Of a DNA stretch of 8,655 nucleotides, positions 1 through 6,369 are shown piece after piece. Source of the stretch: an uncultured Candidatus Saccharibacteria bacterium (GTDB lineage Bacteria > Patescibacteriota > Saccharimonadia > Saccharimonadales > Saccharimonadaceae). The notes beneath the pieces are model-generated. The model searched no databases. It saw only the letters and a list, made by a program, of their open reading frames with translations, and was not told where the DNA came from. The position numbers and the translations under genes are program-made. Position 1 is the stretch's first letter. Every line of letters starts with the position of its first letter. The stretch spans positions 1 to 8,655 of the forward strand of contig CALHWA010000159.1 in NCBI GenBank assembly GCA_938036845.1. Reading direction: 5' to 3'.

Positions 1-2
1 GC

Positions 3-1145
3 ACATCCGGCCCTGGTGCTGGCCTCTACCGCGGTGGCACCAATATCAATGACGATGACAACAACAAGCAGTTTGAGATCGCCTGGCACTCCACTGAGCA
101 CAATACCGACCTCTGGCATGTGTACGAGCGAGCCTCGCAAGTCTACGGCGACGCCAGCTACCGCCAGGAAGCCGACAGCCTGGCCAAAGTCATTATGGAG
201 AAACTGTGGAACAAAGCTGAGAACCGTTTTGACCAAGGGCTTGACGACCATGCCAAAGCGCTGGACACCTCCAGCTGGGGCTCTATCTTCCTCAACGCAA
301 TTGGTGAGTACGACAAAGCCAAAGTCTCGCTAGCCTACACACGCAACTTTGCCATGAGCCGCGCCGGGTCTCAGGGTTACACCCCATACCTCACCGGCAC
401 GTACACCCCCACCGTCTGGTTTGAAGGGACATTTGGTGTCACCCAGGCCTACAATGTCGCAGGCAACAAAGACGAAGTTGCTGCTAGTGCCCAGCGAACG
501 TACCCATCTCAGGGAGCTAATGGTGCCTGGCCCTACGTCACCAATGTCGACGAAGCGAACCAAATGACGAATGCTTACTCCGTAGCCTCTACTGCTTGGT
601 ACTTGCTGGCTACTGCCTACCCCGACGCCATTTGGTCAGAATGCCGCACCGACAAAAAGCCCGACGAGAAGAAGCAGCCACCAATGGTGCGCCACATCGG
701 CAAGGTCACCCTAGACAAGTTCCTCGCTGGCGAAGACAAGCCACTGTGGGTCTTCATCCTTATCTCGCTACTTGCTCTCTTGGTTGGCATTGCCGCGCTT
801 ATTCTCTACCTTATCCGGCGTTATCGCGCTAAGAATGCTGCCACCACACAGCTGGGTAGTAAAGATAATAACAGCCCTCCTGGTGGGCCACCAAGCCCTG
901 GTAGTGGTAGCAACACACCTCCACCAAGCAGTCCACCACCCGCAAGCGGCCCATCAGCCAGCAGCGACCTGGGCGGCCTCGCAATGAGCGCCCCACCACT
1001 CACCACTACCCCGCCACCACGCCGCCCTGGCACAGCACCCAGCCGCGGCACCTCCATCGCCGTCCAGAGTGGCACCTCGCACCACGCATCACCACAACCT
1101 GCGCCAAGCAGCCCACCACCACGACCACCAAGTGTATCGGGTTAG
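3..1145 (+). CDS. Membrane-anchored (alpha/alpha)-barrel glycan-active-like protein, 3' part, with proline-rich tail
   Basis: The reading frame is open from base 3 to the TAG at 1143-1145. The first in-frame ATG (120) is internal, because codons before it continue the same domain, so the start lies left of the window. 380 residues are visible. Visible residues 1-210 look like the end of an alpha/alpha-toroid glycosidase-type domain: a WHSTEHNTDLW motif, helical segments with YRQEA and LWN, a LDTSSWG motif, then WFEGTFG. Similar EHN-D and W-EGT patterns occur in putative glycoside hydrolases, but I cannot name the GH family or the substrate. A 24-residue hydrophobic segment (visible residues 248-271, bases 744-815) is followed by RRYR, which predicts a catalytic domain outside and the C-terminus inside. 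The last ~107 residues are rich in Pro, Ser, Gly and Thr with several PPP runs. There is no LPXTG sorting motif. The fold call is moderately sure; the enzymatic role is not. Confidence 0.72.
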   Translation, partial: TSGPGAGLYRGGTNINDDDNNKQFEIAWHSTEHNTDLWHVYERASQVYGDASYRQEADSLAKVIMEKLWNKAENRFDQGLDDHAKALDTSSWGSIFLNAIGEYDKAKVSLAYTRNFAMSRAGSQGYTPYLTGTYTPTVWFEGTFGVTQAYNVAGNKDEVAASAQRTYPSQGANGAWPYVTNVDEANQMTNAYSVASTAWYLLATAYPDAIWSECRTDKKPDEKKQPPMVRHIGKVTLDKFLAGEDKPLWVFILISLLALLVGIAALILYLIRRYRAKNAATTQLGSKDNNSPPGGPPSPGSGSNTPPPSSPPPASGPSASSDLGGLAMSAPPLTTTPPPRRPGTAPSRGTSIAVQSGTSHHASPQPAPSSPPPRPPSVSG

Positions 1146-1156
1146 CTCGTAGCAAG

Positions 1157-1187
1157 AAACCACCAGTAAACACTGGTGGTTTTGTTT
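1157..1187 (+). terminator. Intrinsic terminator of the membrane-anchored glycan-active-like gene
   Basis: A perfect 11-bp stem (AAACCACCAGT at 1157-1167 with ACTGGTGGTTT at 1172-1182) closes a 4-base loop and is followed by GTTTG. It starts 11 bases after the stop codon. The A-flanked stem might also act weakly on minus-strand transcripts coming from lysS, but the U-tract favours the plus strand. Confidence 0.85.
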
Positions 1188-1326
1188 GTGCAAAAGGCTT
1201 CTTGTGCTTATATTGTGGTGATCTTGCCCTTCTAATACTCTCCTGCTCACATCGTGTTAGCTCTTGCATAACAGATTATCAAGCGAATTATCAGTACAAT
1301 ACCACCATTCTCGCCTAGACTATTTT

Positions 1327-1371
1327 AACTAACAAGCTTCAGTACAAGCTAGTGAGTTTTCGCTATTTTTT
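1327..1371 (+). terminator. Possible second, weak plus-strand terminator
   Basis: An imperfect 13-bp stem (AACTAACAAGCTT against AAGCTAGTGAGTT, two mismatches, loop CAGTAC) is followed by TTTT and, after five bases, by a second run of six T. No plus-strand gene lies directly before it; it could be a backup for the terminator at 1157-1187 or end an unrecognised short RNA. Confidence 0.25.
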
Positions 1372-1508
1372 GTGCGCACATCATAGCTAATGTGTGCTAT
1401 CGTACATGGGAGCATACTGATGTGCCACGGTCTACGTATTTGCCATTGCAATTCCCCACTCATCTCACATGAGTGGTGCATGAAACATCATAGGCTACAA
1501 AAGCCAGG

Positions 1509-3008
1509 CTAATCCAGCTTCACCCCTGAATACACCGCCCGCGTCGTCTCGTCGATGTCGCTTTTGAGCTGTGGGAACGGCACACCTTCGCGCGCCGTCA
1601 CGCCTTCAAAAATCCAGAAGACGCGCTCGCTAAAGCCCCAGCCACAGGCCGGCGGCATGCCGTATTCCAGCATCTCCACAAAGTCGATATCCAGCATCAT
1701 GGCTTCCTCGTCGCCCGCGTCGCGCATCTGCTGCTGCTCCACAAAGCGGTTCAGCTGGTCGATCGGGTCGTTCAGCTCGCTAAAGCCATTGCCAAGCTCG
1801 CTGCCAGCAATCACTGGCTGGAAGCGTTCCACCGTCTGCGGGTTATCCGGGTTGGTTTTAGACAGCGGGCTGATGAACTTGGGCGTATTAACCAGCCAGA
1901 CGGGCCCAGCCACCGTCTTGCGGATGTTTTTCCACAGTTTATCGATGCCGCGTGGGATGGAATCGGTCTTTTCTACTTCCAGGCCGTGTTCTTTCAGCTT
2001 GGCAGCGACTTCCTCAATCGTGGTATTATACACATCAATCCCGTAGTGCTTGTGGATCACCTCAGCATAATCCTGCCACTGGCCGCTCATATCGACCTCA
2101 AACTCACCCAGGGTAAACTGCAGCGTGCCAAAGGTTCGCTCCAGCACATACTTATACATGTCTTCCATAAAGCGCATGCCCTGCTGCCAGTCCCAATAGG
2201 CGGCGTACCACTCCATGGCGATATGCTCGGGCAGGTGCTCATCAGAATAATTCTCGTTGCGAAAGCGCGGGCCAATATCGTACACCTTCTCGAACCCTGC
2301 CCCGAGCAGGCGCTTGAGCGGCAGCTCGTGACTAATCCGCAGGTAAAACTGCTGGTTATCCAGCGCATCCATGTGGGTCACAAACGGGTTGGCATCCGCC
2401 CCACCGGTGGTGTGTTCCAGCACTGGCACGTTAACCTCAGTAAAGCCGTGTTGGTTGAGGTAATCGCGCGTCGCCTGCCAAAACACGCTGCGGCGATAAA
2501 AGCGCTGACGCACCGCTGGGTTAACATTCATATCCACATAGCGGCGGCGAAAACGCTCTTCTTTATTCTCGAGCTTTTCTGGCATTGGCCGCAGGGCTTT
2601 GGTGAGCAGCCGCAGCTCACGTACCCCAACCGAAATCTCACCCGTCTTTGTTTTTAGCACCGTGCCAGTCGCCTCGACAAAGTCACCTGTATCGAGTAAT
2701 TTGAGTTGCTTCATACCGAGAATGCCGCGCGAGGCGTCGAGCTCGGCCATTGTGTCGCGCTGCAGATAGAGCTGCACTTCGCCGCTCGCGTCTTGCAGCT
2801 TGACGAAGGCCAATTTGCCAAAGCTGCGGATAGACACCACGCGCCCAGCCACCGCCACCTCCTGGCCAGCCAGTTCGTCGTACTGCGCCACCACTGTCGC
2901 ACAGTCGTGTGTGCGCTCGGTGTGTGCTGGGTAGGGGTCGATGCCTAGCTCGCGCAGAGCTGCTAATTTTCGTAATCGTTCGTCTCGGTAGTCTTGTAAT
3001 GTCGCCAT
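1509..3008 (-). CDS. lysS: Lysine--tRNA ligase (class II), CPR-like variant
   Basis: The 499-residue product is close to the usual bacterial LysRS length (E. coli about 505). It charges tRNA-Lys with lysine in the cytoplasm. Residues 50-135 match the N-terminal OB-fold that reads the anticodon (VAVAGRVVSIRSFGKLAFVK region). The catalytic core follows: motif 1 around FTEVNVPVLE (189-198), motif 2 around RFRNENYSDEHLPEH (248-262), the LysRS-typical ELGNGFSELNDPIDQ (404-418), and motif 3 around GWGFSERVFW (456-465). Motifs 2 and 3 depart from the common forms (RNEG..HNPEF and GIGIDR) and resemble those I associate with Candidate Phyla Radiation LysRS. The ATG at 3006-3008 was chosen because the N-terminus is typical and no in-frame start precedes it. 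No Shine-Dalgarno is visible; a strong promoter sits 11 bases upstream. The gene is probably monocistronic, and its terminator is unclear. Confidence 0.97.
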   Translation of the reverse strand: MATLQDYRDERLRKLAALRELGIDPYPAHTERTHDCATVVAQYDELAGQEVAVAGRVVSIRSFGKLAFVKLQDASGEVQLYLQRDTMAELDASRGILGMKQLKLLDTGDFVEATGTVLKTKTGEISVGVRELRLLTKALRPMPEKLENKEERFRRRYVDMNVNPAVRQRFYRRSVFWQATRDYLNQHGFTEVNVPVLEHTTGGADANPFVTHMDALDNQQFYLRISHELPLKRLLGAGFEKVYDIGPRFRNENYSDEHLPEHIAMEWYAAYWDWQQGMRFMEDMYKYVLERTFGTLQFTLGEFEVDMSGQWQDYAEVIHKHYGIDVYNTTIEEVAAKLKEHGLEVEKTDSIPRGIDKLWKNIRKTVAGPVWLVNTPKFISPLSKTNPDNPQTVERFQPVIAGSELGNGFSELNDPIDQLNRFVEQQQMRDAGDEEAMMLDIDFVEMLEYGMPPACGWGFSERVFWIFEGVTAREGVPFPQLKSDIDETTRAVYSGVKLD

Positions 3009-3019
3009 AATTGCTTGCT

Positions 3020-3048
3020 ATTATAGCGGAGAATGGGATGGTTGTCGA
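3020..3048 (-). promoter_or_regulatory. Near-consensus sigma-70-type promoter of lysS
   Basis: On the minus strand the -35 box TCGACA (3043-3048, five of six consensus bases) and a perfect -10 box TATAAT (3020-3025) are separated by exactly 17 bases. Only 11 bases (3009-3019) lie between the -10 box and the lysS ATG, so a start about 7 bases downstream of the -10 box would leave a leader of roughly 4-5 bases. No Shine-Dalgarno can fit in such a leader. Confidence 0.8.
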
Positions 3049-3122
3049 CTAGGACGGCAGCCTAATCGCTCCGCTCTACCAAGTTCTTAGAGAAGTGCGG
3101 CACTTAGCAGCTAATCTCTCTC

Positions 3123-3770
3123 CTATTTTGATTGCGAAGAAGTAGTCAGCGGTGCACATGCAATTGCTTCTGCACCAGGGCCAGCTGCAGTCATCGAGGC
3201 CTGTATATCTGTACCCACGCGCCCAGTGCGGGGCGATGTCTGCATATTCGAGCCGCCACTGCCAGTCTCGCTTGGGCCAGTCATAATGGCAATTGGCACC
3301 TGCTGCGCCTCGCCTTCTGCGCTGAATGGATATACCAGTGTCGCTTGTGTCCGTTCTTGTTCACCCGTCGAAAATTTTACCATAGTGAGTCGTGTTGTGC
3401 TGCCATCAGGGTTTGTGATGGTTGTTTGTGGGTTTTTTGCCGTCACGGTTATTTCTTGGCGGGTTTTATCGCGACAATGCGTCTCGCCAGTAGCTGGGTC
3501 GGTTACAAAGGGGTTCTCTGCATACTCCGCCAGCTCACCAGAGCTAGGGTGTGCCACTGCGACCAGGTTTTTCTCGCCATGGTGGTAGTGCTGATAACCA
3601 AGATAGCCACCACCAATCAGCGCAGCCGCAGCTGCCGCGAGCGCGGTGATTTGCCGCACTGCTGGACGTTTATTATACTTGGATTTCGACTGATTATGAT
3701 CATGGTTTGACTTCTTATCTGTATCCTCTGCGCTAGGGAAACGTGCGTGTCGTGGTGTGTATCGAGCCAT
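3123..3770 (-). CDS. Hypothetical single-pass membrane or secreted protein
   Basis: I do not recognise this 215-residue protein. Residues 1-37 are hydrophilic with many Lys, Arg, His and Asn. Residues 38-57 are a short Ala/Leu/Gly-rich hydrophobic helix, and the rest (58-215) is hydrophilic and predicted outside the cell. The outer part contains ENPFVTDPATGETHC (85-99), a stretch of beta-strand-like sequence (105-150), a Gly/Ser-rich linker (164-175) and a low-complexity C-terminus. The only two cysteines (99 and 205) are both in the outer part and could form a disulfide. The N-terminal helix could be an uncleaved anchor or a signal sequence; no lipobox is seen. The start ATG at 3768-3770 is supported by an AAGGAG 7 bases upstream. 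The gene has its own promoter and is separated from greA by a strong terminator and from lysS by the lysS promoter, so it is probably transcribed alone. No specific function is assigned. Confidence 0.82.
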   Translation of the reverse strand: MARYTPRHARFPSAEDTDKKSNHDHNQSKSKYNKRPAVRQITALAAAAAALIGGGYLGYQHYHHGEKNLVAVAHPSSGELAEYAENPFVTDPATGETHCRDKTRQEITVTAKNPQTTITNPDGSTTRLTMVKFSTGEQERTQATLVYPFSAEGEAQQVPIAIMTGPSETGSGGSNMQTSPRTGRVGTDIQASMTAAGPGAEAIACAPLTTSSQSK

Positions 3771-3777
3771 CGTCGGT

Positions 3778-3783
3778 CTCCTT
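3778..3783 (-). promoter_or_regulatory. Ribosome-binding site of the hypothetical membrane-protein gene
   Basis: AAGGAG ends 7 bases before the ATG at 3768-3770. This is a strong Shine-Dalgarno and it fixes the start, in contrast to lysS, which has none. Confidence 0.85.
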
Positions 3784-3806
3784 GGGCTGTTAATGGTTGA
3801 TTACTT

Positions 3807-3835
3807 ATCATAGCATAACATCGACAATAATGCAA
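3807..3835 (-). promoter_or_regulatory. Probable promoter of the hypothetical membrane-protein gene
   Basis: On the minus strand an extended -10 element (TGC followed by TATGAT at 3807-3812) lies 17 bases after TTGCAT (3830-3835), a poor -35 match. Extended -10 promoters tolerate a weak -35. The predicted leader is about 30 bases long and contains the AAGGAG. Confidence 0.5.
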
Positions 3836-3931
3836 TGATGGTGAATTGCTTATGGTTGAGGATGGTTCTTGCACATTGCCCGCAGATTGAGCACTATTAG
3901 ACTAGGATTTTTGCGTATATATGCGCTTTTC

Positions 3932-4045
3932 TCATGCCAAAACCAAAGGCCAGCCACTCACCATGAGCTTTCTCGTGTCATCAGGCAGATGCAATAGGAG
4001 AAAGGCAAACGCGCACCATAAATAAACCACAAGAGCCAGAGACAT
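3932..4045 (-). CDS. Possible small hydrophobic membrane protein (37 codons, or 43 from an upstream TTG)
   Basis: This ORF lies between the greA terminator and the promoter of the next gene. From the ATG at 4043-4045 it encodes 37 residues: a strongly hydrophobic helix (residues 2-20, containing LVVYLWCAFAFLLLHL), a polar turn PDDTRK (21-26), and a second hydrophobic stretch ending GWPLVLA. That composition looks like a real small membrane protein rather than random translation. An in-frame TTG at 4061-4063 would add six residues (MIHTWR) and has AGAGG nine bases upstream, whereas the ATG has no Shine-Dalgarno. The TGA at 3932-3934 is followed in frame by nine codons (EKRIYTQKS) and a TAG at 3902-3904. 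Reading the TGA as Trp would give a natural-looking basic tail, so a nonsense mutation or readthrough is conceivable. No clear own promoter is seen. It is too short to be certain. Confidence 0.4.
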   Translation of the reverse strand: MSLALVVYLWCAFAFLLLHLPDDTRKLMVSGWPLVLA

Positions 4046-4086
4046 GCGCCACGTGTGAATCAACCCCTACTACCTCTGCCAGTACT

Positions 4087-4117
4087 AATAAAAAACCGAG
4101 CAGCTCGTACTGCTCGG
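4087..4117 (-). terminator. Intrinsic terminator of greA (proS-greA transcript)
   Basis: On the minus strand CCGAGCAG (4110-4117) pairs perfectly with CTGCTCGG (4096-4103) around a 6-base loop and is followed directly by TTTTTTATT. It begins 20 bases after the greA stop codon. This is a textbook Rho-independent terminator. Confidence 0.93.
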
Positions 4118-4137
4118 CCTATTATCTTGAGATACGC

Positions 4138-4596
4138 TTATTGCACTTGCTGGATGGTGTAGGTGATCTCGCCCTTGGGGGTGGTGATTGTCACCTGCTC
4201 ACCTGCACGGTGGCCCAGCAAGGCTTGGCCAAGGGGCGACTCATCGCTGATCTTGTTCTCCAGCGGATCGGCCTCAACTGGCCCTACCACAGTGTAGGTC
4301 TTTTCTAGCCCAGCGTCCGAGACGAGGAAGACAGTGCTACCTAGGTGGATGGCACCAGTGCTTGGGGCAGTAATCTGCTCGGCATTAAGCAAGATCTCCT
4401 CGATCTCGGCAATGCGCGTCTCCACCACACCCTGCTCCTCGCGGGCGCTGTCGTACTCGGCGTTTTCACTCAGGTCGCCGTAGTCGCGGGCCTCAGCAAT
4501 CTTCTCGGCAATCTCGCCGCGGCGGCCCTTCAGCTCCTCCAGCTCTGCCTCGAGCTCTTGGCGGCCAGCATCAGTAATCTGGTAGGTTTTTTTCAT
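4138..4596 (-). CDS. greA: Transcription elongation factor GreA
   Basis: GreA binds the secondary channel of RNA polymerase and stimulates cleavage of backtracked nascent RNA, rescuing stalled complexes. The 152-residue product has the expected two parts. Residues 1-75 form the N-terminal antiparallel coiled coil, with the acidic tip DYGDLSENAEY carrying D41 and E44, the positions that matter for cleavage in E. coli GreA. Residues 80-152 form the FKBP-like C-terminal domain with the signature ISDESPLGQALLGH (117-130). Earlier possible starts exist (TTG at 4620, ATG at 4605). The ATG at 4594-4596 is preferred because the AAGGAG at 4607-4612 is 10 bases upstream, while it abuts the ATG at 4605 with only one base between and lies inside a TTG-started frame. 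The gene follows proS by 51 bases and probably shares its transcript, ending at the terminator at 4087-4117. Confidence 0.96.
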   Translation of the reverse strand: MKKTYQITDAGRQELEAELEELKGRRGEIAEKIAEARDYGDLSENAEYDSAREEQGVVETRIAEIEEILLNAEQITAPSTGAIHLGSTVFLVSDAGLEKTYTVVGPVEADPLENKISDESPLGQALLGHRAGEQVTITTPKGEITYTIQQVQ

Positions 4597-4606
4597 TATC
4601 TTCATA

Positions 4607-4612
4607 CTCCTT
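4607..4612 (-). promoter_or_regulatory. Ribosome-binding site that decides the greA start
   Basis: AAGGAG is 10 bases before the ATG at 4594-4596 but only one base before the ATG at 4603-4605, so the downstream ATG is the likely start. The N-terminus MKKTYQITDAG also fits GreA proteins. Confidence 0.75.
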
Positions 4613-4647
4613 TCTTGCAAAGTCGGTAGGGCAAGCCAGGGGCATGG

Positions 4648-6369
4648 CTATGCCTTGCGACAAGCTCCGCAATGGTTACCTAGTGTAGCAAGCAATTGGC
4701 TTGTCGTCAAGCGCTGCTGCTTGCCTGTCCGGCGATCTACGACCTCCCACTCCTCTGTCTCAAGCAGCCGGTCGCTCACCGTGACGCGGGTTGGCATGCC
4801 GAGGAGCTCTGCATCGGCAAATTTCTCCCCAGGGCGGGCGGCGCGGTCGTCGTATAGCACCGTAATGCCAGCGTGCTGCAATGTATCATAAAGCTTATCT
4901 GCCGCCGCCACCGACTCCTTGCCAATCTGCACCAAGTGTACGCGGGCTGGAGCTATCTCCTCGGGCCATACCAGGCCTTTGTCGTCAGCGAATTTCTCTA
5001 CAATCACGCCCATCACGCGGGTAATGCCAATGCCGTAGCTGCCCATGTAGGCGTGGTGCTGGCGGCCATCCTCACCGGTAAAGACCAAACTCATCTCCTC
5101 TGATTTTTGGGTACCAAAGTTGAAGATATTGCCCACCTCGGCCGTACGACGTTTTTGGTAGACTTCGCCAGTCTCAGGCGAAATATCACCTTCTTTCGCA
5201 AGTTTAATCTCGACGAACTCGCTTGGTCGCGGTATATCACGGCCCCAGTTAGCGTTATAGGCATGCTGACCAGTTTTATTGGCACCAGTTTCAAAGTTCA
5301 CCATATCTTCACATGAATCATCGACAAACAGCCGCACATTCTCTGGTAGATTATATAGCCCAGCAAAGCCTAGCTTCGCCCCTGTTGTTGCCTCAATCTG
5401 TTCACCATCCGCCAAGCGCAGCCACGATACGTTCGCCACCGCCTTAAGCTTATCTTCGTTAATTTCATAGTCACTCCGTACTACCGCCAGCAACATACCA
5501 TCTGGCGAATCGTACAACATTGACTTAGTGCTAGCTGTGCGCGGAATGTCCAACGCTTTCGTCAGCGCTTCCGTACCGATGATATTTTCGTCATCTAACA
5601 TACCTAATGGTTTCATGGCAGCACCAGCATCTGGGTTCGGCGTTGCACGCACCGGTGCAACTTCGGCGTTGTAGGCAACATTCGTACTTGGCACGATGAA
5701 AATATCGTCCTCACCTGCCTCACAAATCGTCTGAAATTCGTGGCTAAACTTGGTAAAAGCTCCGCCGCTGGCAAACGTCACGTAGGTGTCATCCCCCAGG
5801 CCAAAGCGGTTGTAGCAGCGCTTGTAGGCCTCGATCACCGCTTGGTAGTAAGCCTCCAAATCCTCCTTACTGGCATGGATGCTATACATATCCTTCATGA
5901 TAAACTCACGCCCACGCATGATACCGCTCTTGGCGCGTAGTTCATTGCGTAGTTTGTTCTGGAATTGGTAAACGCTGATAGGCAGGTCTTTGTAACTCTT
6001 AAGGTAGCTGCGCAATAGTTCGATAATTGGCTCCTCGTGTGTCCAGCCAAAGCCGACCTCAGTGCCATCCTGCAGGTGCGACTTGAACCACACGTCCACC
6101 AGCTTATCGCTCCAACGGCCAGTCTCCTGCCAGAGCTCCTGGCGCTGCAGGGTACTCATCAGCAGTTCTTGGCTACTGATGCGGTTCATTTCCTCGCGGA
6201 CAATTTGCTTGATATTCTCCAGCACGGCCAGGCCCAGCGGCGTATAGGAATAGACGCCGGCCATCGTCTTGTGCACGTAGCCAGCGCGAATCAGCAGCTG
6301 GGCGTTGTGCGCCACCTCATCGGCGGGGGCTTGTTTGCGGGTACGGGTAAAGGTGTGTGATAATCGCAT
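4648..6369 (-). CDS. proS: Proline--tRNA ligase, bacterial type with editing (INS) domain
   Basis: The 573-residue product matches the length of bacterial ProRS (E. coli 572). It charges tRNA-Pro in the cytoplasm. The class II core carries motif 1 near KTMAGVYSYTPLGL (34-47), the WTHEEP segment (109-114), motif 2 FQNKLRNELRAKSG...RGREF (136-156) and motif 3 GSYGIGITRVMG (443-454). The INS insertion that hydrolyses mischarged Ala-tRNA-Pro occupies roughly 225-390 and includes TASTKSMLY (278-286), whose lysine corresponds to the editing lysine of E. coli. The anticodon-binding domain covers about 475-560. The C-terminus ends with HCGAC, a lone CxxC pair that is not a usual feature and may be harmless. 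The ATG at 6367-6369 has no good Shine-Dalgarno; a -10-like TACTATAAG lies just upstream. greA follows on the same strand. rseP-proS proximity is known in Firmicutes and is loosely kept here. Confidence 0.97.
   Translation of the reverse strand: MRLSHTFTRTRKQAPADEVAHNAQLLIRAGYVHKTMAGVYSYTPLGLAVLENIKQIVREEMNRISSQELLMSTLQRQELWQETGRWSDKLVDVWFKSHLQDGTEVGFGWTHEEPIIELLRSYLKSYKDLPISVYQFQNKLRNELRAKSGIMRGREFIMKDMYSIHASKEDLEAYYQAVIEAYKRCYNRFGLGDDTYVTFASGGAFTKFSHEFQTICEAGEDDIFIVPSTNVAYNAEVAPVRATPNPDAGAAMKPLGMLDDENIIGTEALTKALDIPRTASTKSMLYDSPDGMLLAVVRSDYEINEDKLKAVANVSWLRLADGEQIEATTGAKLGFAGLYNLPENVRLFVDDSCEDMVNFETGANKTGQHAYNANWGRDIPRPSEFVEIKLAKEGDISPETGEVYQKRRTAEVGNIFNFGTQKSEEMSLVFTGEDGRQHHAYMGSYGIGITRVMGVIVEKFADDKGLVWPEEIAPARVHLVQIGKESVAAADKLYDTLQHAGITVLYDDRAARPGEKFADAELLGMPTRVTVSDRLLETEEWEVVDRRTGKQQRLTTSQLLATLGNHCGACRKA

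Larger units (their letters stand above)
1146..1508. other. 363-base intergenic region between convergent genes, no gene recognised
   Basis: This stretch separates the plus-strand surface-protein gene from the 3' end of lysS. Besides the terminator at 1157-1187 it holds several inverted repeats. One is an imperfect 13-bp stem at 1327-1357 (two mismatches, 6-base loop) followed on the plus strand by TTTTCGCTATTTTTT. Another pairs 1374-1381 with 1390-1397 (one G-U on the plus strand). A third is a perfect 8-bp stem (CCACTCAT at 1456-1463 with ATGAGTGG at 1469-1476) without a U-tract on either strand. No convincing lysS terminator is present; a weak AAGC/GCTT stem overlaps the lysS stop and runs into TTTTG. 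I see no tRNA, no plausible small ORF and no known RNA family. It is richer in A+T than the neighbouring genes. Confidence 0.6.

Noticed and set aside
873..1140. Repeated CCACCA-type units as a tandem DNA repeat or CRISPR-like array
   Set aside because: The repetition is irregular and explained by proline codons of the low-complexity tail; there are no constant repeats with unique spacers.
821..1269. Minus-strand frames opposite the proline-rich tail of the surface protein
   Set aside because: Their Gly/Val-rich products are reverse complements of proline-rich low-complexity codons and cross the terminator at 1157-1187.
1456..1476. Perfect 8-bp hairpin as the lysS terminator
   Set aside because: Neither strand has a U-tract after the stem, so it is only noted as an inverted repeat.
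1986..2657. 223-codon plus-strand ORF opposite lysS
   Set aside because: It is antisense to a well-supported lysS and shows no recognisable domain. Long reverse frames are expected opposite GC-biased third positions.
3049..3110. tRNA-like stretch on the minus strand (AACTTGGTAGAG resembling a D-arm) just upstream of lysS
   Set aside because: No anticodon stem of five pairs, no T-loop sequence of the TTCGA type and no acceptor stem can be built, and the stretch runs into the lysS -35 box.
4594..4620. Longer greA starting at TTG 4618-4620 or ATG 4603-4605
   Set aside because: The AAGGAG at 4607-4612 would lie inside the first frame and one base from the second ATG; the ATG at 4594-4596 has workable spacing and the expected GreA N-terminus.
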